Positions 57,601 to 64,000 of a DNA stretch of 64,000 bases are shown here, piece by piece. The notes under the pieces were generated by a model that did no database searches, was not told the DNA's origin, and saw only the letters and a program-made list of their open reading frames with translations. Both the position numbers and the translations under genes were made by a program. The stretch spans positions 1,307,001 through 1,371,000 of the forward strand of contig JAHRBS010000012.1 in assembly GCA_024305745.1 (NCBI GenBank), written 5' to 3'. Each line of letters starts with the position of its first letter. Within the stretch, counting starts at the first letter, position 1. This DNA is from Polyporus tsugae. Lineage: Eukaryota; Basidiomycota; Agaricomycetes; Polyporales; Polyporaceae.

Positions 57601-58667
57601 CTCGTCCATGATGGAGGCACGACACATCACCGCTGTGAAGCAGCCATACAGACGGTCGAGCCGCAACCGCACCTTGGGCCAGATCATCAAGATGAACCAA
57701 CGGCTTGACAAGCTCACCACCATCTGTGTTGATTTCGCTGCCTGGGGCATGCTCGACGGTGCATGCCCTCAACTGGCTCAGTTCATGCAGGCGGTCAATG
57801 AAGTCGAGCACAGGGGTTCAGCTGAGCCTGACTCCATGAGCTCTGATAGCTCAGACAATGAACAAGCTCCCCCCGCATCACGACATCTACCGCCACCTCG
57901 GGCTACAGCATTGGAGGAGCCTGATGAAGACGACAATGAGCTCGGCGAGTCCTGCGACCTCATGGCTGAGGTTTTCCTTGCGAAAACCCCAGGTAAGTTA
58001 TTTCCGTATGTCTGATATGTGGCTATCAAACGCTAACATTGTTCTGAACCAAGTTCGAGGCTATCCGAAGCAAGTTGATGATCTCGCTTTAGTCATCAAT
58101 ACTCCTCAGCTCTCTCATCTTATCTGATACTTCCTCTACGACCAACTGTCCCCGGACGCACCTTTATCTGGCAAGGAAGCCGGATTAGAAGCCTGCCCAC
58201 CGTTGTCCAGCCCCATCAGTGTCTTTCCATCAGCGGTCGCTGTGTACTACACACCCAGTGATCGTTCAGGTCCTCTGGGCATGCATCGTGAGCGCATCCG
58301 CTCTGTGGGCTCTTGGCGTGGAGGTCCTGCTCGCCGCGATTGTGTGTTCGTTGAGAAGGCGGGCGCGTCAGATCAGGCTGGTTTCCGATCCCTCTTTGTC
58401 GCTCGAGTGCACTTGTTCTTCTCTTTCAAGTTCCAGGGTATTCAGTATCCATGTGCGCTCATTTCCAGGTTTACACCCTCGGGAGAAGAGCCAGATCCAG
58501 AGATGGGCATGTGGATAGTTATGCCGGATGTTGATGAACGCGGAGAGCCTGAGTATGATGTGATTCACATTCATTCCATCTTACATGCAGCCCACCTTAT
58601 AGGTGTTTCTCATTCAGACTTTCTTCCTCGCGCCATTGGTCCTGACGACACTCTAGATGTGTTTTGA
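54643..58667 (+). pseudogene. Plavaka transposase, interrupted
   Basis: The N-terminus holds a C2H2-like zinc finger (CPSKDSMGCSHLFTDHSGAT, then RHNKAVH). The core follows in several exons: QFEVGDFLYREVQMSGKKID, VVRGLLSNLDFNGSVDYVPK, MHGTMFCPIIMGSDKTTVSV, YYPLYITIGNVTNTLRRARR, GDAQFRKFRCQLFHTSL, GLYITDYPEQVLLSCVVQGW, LWKLWDDYGIVGDLT, YFPRADIHELLSPDLLHQVI, and later FCYLVWCNVIDEDTLDQIDD, GISLPRQHSLKHYW and ASPNGLCSSMMEARHITAVK. This series is characteristic of Plavaka transposases. The gene is broken three ways: TGA at 57563-57565, TGA at 58125-58127, and an insertion of about 0.5 kb between GADMLD (about 56,565) and ILADIDRR (57,097). Several splice joins (for example the 49 bp intron before 55,940) are intact. 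Confidence 0.85.
56590..57096. repeat. LTR-like insertion inside the transposase
   Basis: About 500 bp with no coding similarity interrupts the transposase. It has a TATA-like GTATATAAGG near 56,856 followed by CT-rich sequence, as in retrotransposon LTRs. A 20 bp direct repeat (56892-56911 and 57011-57030) and a 22 bp one (56964-56985 and 57031-57052, one mismatch) show an internal duplication. Exact ends and target duplication were not found, so a solo LTR is only a suggestion; an enlarged intron is the alternative. Confidence 0.4.
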
Positions 58668-59201
58668 GCATTCTATGTAAACAAATTTGCTGACCATCAT
58701 GCACACGAGATTGCCTTCTAAATGTATATACCATTGTACTCTCAAGTCGTTGTAATACCACTGTACTTCTCTCTCACCTTGATCGGACACCACTTTTAGC
58801 GGTGGTGCCATGCTCACGGATGTAAAGAGTTGAAGGTCGAAATTGTGTGTGTCCTTCAACCTCTCCCTGCAGTCCAATATCAATGTAGATGCATTCATAT
58901 AGTTCCCTTGTACGTGCCAATAATGCTAGTAATAAGTCATAGGCCCGCCGCAGACACTGCCAGTGCATGCCAGTGCTGGAGCAGCAGCAAGCACCCCAAC
59001 TTAGGTGCAAGCAGAAGCGCCTCTGACTCGTTGAGTTGTGTTTTCCCGGTGATACACCCATCCTTCGCACTATATTTGTCAACCACCGTGCTCGAAGGGT
59101 CAATGGATGGGATATGTAGTAGGATGATACATAAGATTCCCAAGACACCAATAAGATGAAACACGTAGGACTCAAGACGACCTGTAGGACGAAAGATGGG
59201 A
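58668..59201. other. Plavaka right subterminal region
   Basis: Non-coding sequence lies between the transposase stop and the right terminal repeat. Antisense frames at 58774-59175 have no motif. Confidence 0.5.
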
Positions 59202-59236
59202 TAGGATGCCCAAGAGGGGGTCAGGTTTTGCTGATG
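59202..59236 (-). repeat. Plavaka right terminal inverted repeat
   Basis: It is the reverse complement of 47342-47376 with two transitions. Confidence 0.88.
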
Positions 59237-59832
59237 TGATCATTCTAGCCCCGCTGTCGCTCCAAGCTCCGGTATGAGTTATTTCGAGAACGACTGAGGA
59301 GAACTAGTAAGACACCTGGAGCCTTGAAGGAACATAGGATAGCTGCGTATATCGCGACAACTACCGATGTACGTGGTGCGCGGATTCGGAACCAGCAGCA
59401 GCAGCCCCCTGTATCTATTTTTGTTGACCCGAATAGACCCCATTCATCCTGCGAGATGAGCGGAGCGTCGGCGGGCTTCCTGGGTCGATTATGATCAAAA
59501 AGTCCGTACAACAGATCTGATGGAATTGGGAATCCCCATTGTACGTACGCTCTCATTATGATGGCAGGCAGACAACGGGAAACAGACCAGTTTCGAACGA
59601 AAAATATCACAATATTCAGCAAAATGCGAAGGCCTCCAACCGCTTTTTGTCTCCGTATCTGACCATTCCCGTCTTTTTCTACTGAATACAACCAAGTACG
59701 ACAGATATATTCGACGGGAAAAGATTACAAAGGCCGGAAATAGGAGGGGTTCTCGCTGGACCTACTTAAACCCCCGTACAAGCCTCCCGCTGTCCCAACA
59801 CCTCACCCAATCCCAGCGCACCCCAATCATCG
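59237..59832. other. Intergenic, upstream of the TDP2-like gene
   Basis: This spacer holds the flank of the Plavaka insertion and the promoter of the next gene. A 148-codon minus-strand frame (59245-59691) shows no family motif and is not called. Confidence 0.45.
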
Positions 59833-60828
59833 ATGTTCCTCCACAGAAACAGACCCGCCCGTGCTCTTTCTGCCTTCGACCACGCCAGCCATCGCTGGGC
59901 AGCCATACCTTTGCGCGACCCGCATGACCCAATCACCCAGCGGCCTTCTTCTTCTCGCCCAGCAGACGCTCACGCCGTCGGCAAGCAGACGCTTTCCCTC
60001 ACATCTTGGAATATCCAGGCCTCCCATGGCCAGTCAAGGCCCGTCGCACGCTCCGAGCTCATCCTCGACCACATCTTCACAGCACCCAAGTTTTCCGACA
60101 TTATTCTTCTCCAAGAAGTCGCGTCTAGCGTCCGGCAATCTCTCCTCAGCGACCCCAGAGTACGCTCGAGCTTCCTAACGACCGACGCTGAGGACGACAC
60201 GTCTTTCAAGGGTGTGCCATTTGCGACCATGACGTTGCTCTCCAGCAAGCGTTTCGGCTCTCAGTTGCTCGCTGAGGAGGAGGAGGGCAAGGGCGAGGGC
60301 GAGGGAGCTTCCAAGATGGTGCTCGACAGCGTTTTCCGCACGGAGCTGCCTAGCAGGTACAAGAGGGATGCGCTCTGCGGGAATATCGCCGCCCCAGCTG
60401 CGCCTGGCGCAGTCTTACGTTTCTTCAACGTCCACCTCGACTCCCTCGACTCGCAGTTCAGGCGTGCGCTTCAGATGTACGTACTGGCTGACCTCCTGCG
60501 CGAGCCCGGATGCAGCGGCGGCATCATCGCAGGCGACTTCAACGCAATCCTCCCCGACGATCATGCGCTCGTCGATAAACACGAGCTGGTCGATGCCTGG
60601 GTCGCGCTACACGGGAGCACGACGGGGCCTGATGGAGGAGCTACATGGGGTGTCGGCGTCGAACTCGAGGACGGACTCAAGCCAGGCAGATTGGACAAGG
60701 TCGTCATGTTGGGCTTGCAGCCTGACGAGATCGAAGTCCTCCAGCCTGGTTTCATTGACGCCTATACGCCCTGGAGCGACCACTGCGGGCTGCGCTGCAC
60801 GGTGCCAGCCTGCACGTTCACAATCTAA
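59833..60828 (+). CDS. Endonuclease/exonuclease/phosphatase family protein, TDP2-like
   Basis: A single exon encodes 331 residues of the DNase I-like fold. All catalytic blocks are present in order: SWNIQ (58-62, metal-binding Asn), LLQEV (92-96, metal-binding Glu), FFNVHLDS (197-204), GDFNAI (234-239), RLDKV (286-290) and SDHCGL (315-320, general-base His with Asp). The first block and the spacing recall tyrosyl-DNA phosphodiesterase 2, which removes topoisomerase 2 peptides from DNA 5' ends; other members cleave phosphates from lipids or RNA, so the substrate is inferred. A Glu/Gly-rich loop (149-159) is inserted before the third block. There is no signal peptide. It is unusual here in having no intron. 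Confidence 0.82.
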   Translation: MFLHRNRPARALSAFDHASHRWAAIPLRDPHDPITQRPSSSRPADAHAVGKQTLSLTSWNIQASHGQSRPVARSELILDHIFTAPKFSDIILLQEVASSVRQSLLSDPRVRSSFLTTDAEDDTSFKGVPFATMTLLSSKRFGSQLLAEEEEGKGEGEGASKMVLDSVFRTELPSRYKRDALCGNIAAPAAPGAVLRFFNVHLDSLDSQFRRALQMYVLADLLREPGCSGGIIAGDFNAILPDDHALVDKHELVDAWVALHGSTTGPDGGATWGVGVELEDGLKPGRLDKVVMLGLQPDEIEVLQPGFIDAYTPWSDHCGLRCTVPACTFTI

Positions 60829-61549
60829 TACGGTAAGCAAGTTTTTCTTCAACGCTTATACGACCACCTGCTTTTCCCCATCCGTAGATGATTAGATCGA
60901 AAGCGGTTGAACCATTATGTTGCTTTGTTTGCTTTTCTTTTCCAACGTCGAACAATAATTACCCACTTCAATCTACGATCCATCTCTTTAGACTAAGTTT
61001 GTACGATAATCCGCGTAAGCCGTTAAGACGCATAGTCGTTGCCTCTTCGCAGCTCTAGCTCTTGCAATTGTCGTATCTCTCGAATCGTGCTGGAAGCAGA
61101 TACTATATCCTACTAGTCGCATCAAGGCAGGAAACCTAACGGCAAATGGGTCGAGCACGATGCTGTGCGTGCAGAGCGAAAAGCTACAAGGTTCAACCTT
61201 CAAAGACGATCCGTGTCTCCTGTCGACTCCTAGCACCCATCAAGATAAGCAGCCCGATAAGGCGCGAGCAGGCCATCCGCAACAGCGATATAAGAGCGGA
61301 AAGCAAGAAGACAATCAAAGCAAACGACGCAGACGGCGGCCTACAACCGAGTAAGTACTTAGCCCGTGGAGGTCGGAAGGACGGCTACGGACAAACACGG
61401 AAACGGAAACCACGTGCGCAGTGGAGGAGGAGACGCCGAAGACTCACGACGCCTGAATTTTTGCGAGATTTGGGAGCACACAGACAGCTCTCAGACTCAG
61501 ACTTCCGCACTCCTGCCCTTGGGTCCACTCCGTCTCATCCGCATTCGAT
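60829..61549. other. Intergenic, TDP2-like to eIF3L
   Basis: This 0.7 kb spacer contains the eIF3L promoter. A plus-strand frame 61146-61718 overlaps the eIF3L start in another frame and is taken as chance. Confidence 0.5.
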
Positions 61550-63971
61550 ATGGCGCAACAGAGGAAAGCTCTTTGGGAGGCCGATCTGGACGAAGATCTC
61601 CAGGATGTTGATCTCAGCCTCGCTATCGGCAATTATGGGCAGAACGGCACGTATGAAGACGGTGCGTCACTTGACGAACGTTCACAGTACCCGCTTGTTC
61701 ATCCACGGGAAATGTTAGCGCAATCTAGGATAGATGAAGCCACCCTTCTTGCTGTTCAGCAGCAGATGGCACAGCAGGCAGCCTTTGCCCAGATCCCAGA
61801 CGTCGTAAAGCGAGTGAGTCCTGCATGAAGTTGCTGCATCTGAAAATGTATTTAATGACCCTATGTCAGTTTCTTGCGCATTTCCACCAAGCCGTTCTCG
61901 ACAACAACCTCGCGGAAATTACTGTGGCATACGAGAGCGGCTGGAACCGACTGACGGAGAAGTTCTATGCCAAGACGGAGTGGCCGGAGGCGGAAGTGAT
62001 CGCACCTTTGGTCAATGACGGTGCGTCTCCTCAGCGGGTTGAAATGCCATCAGGACAACTTTACGGGATCCTTACCCACCACACAAGACCAAATCTTCCT
62101 GATCCTCTATCGTGAACTTTACTACCGCCATGTCTACTCCCGTCTCTCCCCCGACATCGACGACCGCCTCCACTCCTACGAGAACAGCTGCGAGCTGTTC
62201 AACTATCTGCTCAGTACGTTTTCCTGCAAAATTCCTTCTGTCATGACCATTTGACCTGGGTCATGAAGACTCTGATGGCCCGGTTGCTCTCGAGCTCCCT
62301 GAGCAATGGCTATGGGACATCATCGACGAATTCATCTACCAATTCCAGGCCTTCTGCGTCTGGCGGTCCAAGCTTAAGTCAAAGACGGAGGAGGAGTTGA
62401 CTATGCTTGCCGACGCAAACCAGGTGCGTTGTTCAGGCAAGTGCGGCAGTGCAGCTTCTAACCCGACTTGATACAGGTTTGGAGCTCTTACAGCGTCCTG
62501 AACGTCCTCTACTCCTTGATTCAAAAGTCAAAAATCAACGAGCACCTCGTCGCTCTCCAGGAGGGAAAGAGTGCAGAGGAAATTAGGTGAGCTATCTAAT
62601 TTCTCGATGGTGGATAGGGTCTTAGCGGGATGAATTAGTGAAATAGTGGGCGAGTACGGCACACGGCCACTCTACAAGCTGCTCGGCTACTTCAGCGTCA
62701 TCGGCCTTCTCCGCGTCCACAGTCTGCTTGGTGATTTCACCCTCGCACTGAAGGTCATGGAGAAAGTCGAGCTCAACCAAAAGGTTTGGTCTCATATGGC
62801 CCCAAGTCCGAACTAAAACTTATAGCTACTTATCTCTAACAGTCACCTTTCACCCGTGTCACCGCTTGCCACGTCACAACCTACTACTACGTCGGCTTCT
62901 GCTATATAATGCTGCGAAGATATCCTGACGCTATCCGTTCATTCGTCTCCATCTTGAACTTCATCCTCCGCATGCGTCAATACCACACCAGGAGTTATCA
63001 GTACGATCAGGTATGGCCTCCCTTGATATCCATCTGACGGCCATGCTCAACACCTTTGTGCAGATTAACAAGACTGCTGACCGCATGTATGCGCTCTTCG
63101 CGATCTGCAACGCACTCTCGCCAACCCGGGTAGACGACAACATCTCTAACATCGTCAAGGAGCGTTATGGCGAGCAGTCCGGCAAGATGTCACGGGGGTG
63201 AGTCGTGCATGGCCTACCACATCCCGAACATTGTTCTCAACCCCCACCCTCCCTCACATAGGGAAGAGGGCATCCCAGCCTTCGAGGAGCTCTTCCTCTA
63301 CGCCTGCCCCAAGTTCATCTCCGCAAACCCGCCGCCGTACGACGACGCCGAGCTGCTCGCGTCGTACATCGACGGCCCGCCGGTCGAGCCCGCACAGCGC
63401 CACCTCTCGCTCTTCCTCTCCGAGGTGCGCGCCCAGGCGCCCGTGCCGACGCTGCGCAGCTTCCTGAAACTGTACACGAGCCTGGACGCGAAGAAGCTCG
63501 CGAGCTTCCTCGACGCGGACGAGGAGGAGATGGTGCAGCAGCTGATGGTCATGAAGCAGGCGAGCCGCAGCGTGAGCCGCGTCGAGAACGAGAAGGGCCT
63601 GCTCGACGGGCAGATGATCTCGACGAGCGACCTCGACTTCGTCATCAACGAGGTGCGTCGCACCGCTTTCGCCTCCGTGCTTCGCGTTCTTGTTTTTCCT
63701 GGGATGTAGTAGTGAGGATGATGATGCTGATGATGTGGGTCCGCAGAACATGGTGCACATCACCGAGTCCACCGTCGGCAGGCGGTATGCGGGCTGGTTC
63801 ATCCGCAACACCGAGCATGCACAGCGTGTTCTCGATACCCTCCGTGCCGCGCCTCTGCCTGTTCCCCAGAAGCCTACTGGCCCGTCTGCTGAGCCCGCAA
63901 AGGATGGTGCGGCGGCGGCGTCTGCGCCAAGGCAACAAAAGGTCGCTTGGGGCAGCGTCAAGGCTGCTTGA
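61550..63971 (+). CDS. Translation initiation factor eIF3 subunit L
   Basis: eIF3L is a PCI-domain subunit of the eIF3 octamer, which binds the 40S subunit and organises initiation; it is absent from budding yeast but usual in filamentous fungi. Ten exons (61550-61813, 61870-62020, 62088-62213, 62269-62423, 62477-62586, 62639-62783, 62843-63010, 63064-63197, 63262-63652, 63747-63971) give 622 residues. Recognised blocks are [100 protein letters not shown], then the PCI region [20 protein letters not shown] and the C-terminal [20 protein letters not shown]. The tail is Ala/Pro-rich. All introns are GT-AG, 49-65 bp apart from one longer, and total phase is exact. Confidence 0.95.
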
Positions 63972-64000
63972 GCATGAGGGTCGGTCGATGGTCGTCGTCA

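Larger units (their letters stand above)
47342..59236. mobile_element. Plavaka-type DNA transposon, 11.9 kb including nested insertions
   Basis: Terminal inverted repeats of 35 bp (47342-47376 and 59202-59236, starting CATCAGCAAAACC) match at 33 of 35 positions; both differences are C/T transitions. Inside are two genes in head-to-head order: a plus-strand transposase (54643-58667) recognisable as Plavaka type, and a minus-strand accessory gene (54478 to 47669). A hAT element (49470-53621) is inserted in the accessory gene and a short LTR-like piece in the transposase. Without these the element would be about 7.2 kb. Bases TG flank both outer ends and could be a two-base target duplication. 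Both genes carry stops, so this copy is unlikely to be autonomous. Confidence 0.85.

Noticed and set aside
1..64000. CRISPR arrays, tRNA and rRNA genes
   Set aside because: No regularly spaced repeats and no B-box-like GGTTCRANYCC with a fitting fold were found by eye; a covariance-model scan would be needed to exclude tRNAs fully.

Overview
This window is nuclear DNA from a filamentous basidiomycete (Agaricomycetes, most likely Polyporales). Genes are split by many 45-70 bp GT-AG introns, several exons are only 3-20 nt long, and the window carries fungus-restricted families: DUF6534 seven-pass membrane proteins, Polyporales-type F-box proteins and Plavaka and hAT transposons. Exon structures below were built by hand from reading frame, splice dinucleotides and family knowledge; no alignment was run.

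Layout. 1-3,020: a truncated glycerol-3-phosphate acyltransferase gene, 40S ribosomal protein S14 and a tiny cyanase-like helix-turn-helix protein. 3,400-5,615: a first DUF6534 gene. 7,564-20,509: a housekeeping block with an F-box gene, GLE1 (mRNA export), a Kin4-like kinase, synaptobrevin/VAMP, an isoprenylcysteine methyltransferase (Ste14 type), and a small tail-anchored protein whose last exons copy the intron pattern of the VAMP gene. 22,140-29,916: three more DUF6534 genes in tandem. 32,294-33,781: a RING-finger gene. 33,782-38,938 is gene-poor. 38,939-42,322: the nucleolar RNA-binding protein Nop4/RBM28.

42,626-59,236 is a transposon island. It starts with a 3.9 kb element bounded by diverged terminal inverted repeats. 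After about 0.8 kb comes an 11.9 kb Plavaka element with 35 bp terminal inverted repeats and two divergent genes: a plus-strand transposase and a minus-strand accessory gene of unknown function. A 4.15 kb hAT element has landed inside the accessory gene, leaving a near-perfect 8 bp target duplication, and a roughly 0.5 kb LTR-like piece interrupts the transposase. The element genes carry four TGA stops, each explained by CGA to TGA, which points to cytosine deamination. 59,833-63,971: a TDP2-like endonuclease/phosphodiesterase and eIF3 subunit L.

Most conserved genes serve gene expression (S14, eIF3L, Nop4, GLE1) or membrane traffic and lipid modification (VAMP, Ste14-type enzyme, acyltransferase). 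The fast-evolving parts are the DUF6534 family and the transposon island. The strongest unexpected signals are the VAMP-derived exon architecture at 19,753-20,509, the fixed micro-exon pattern of the DUF6534 genes, and the nested, apparently deaminated transposons.
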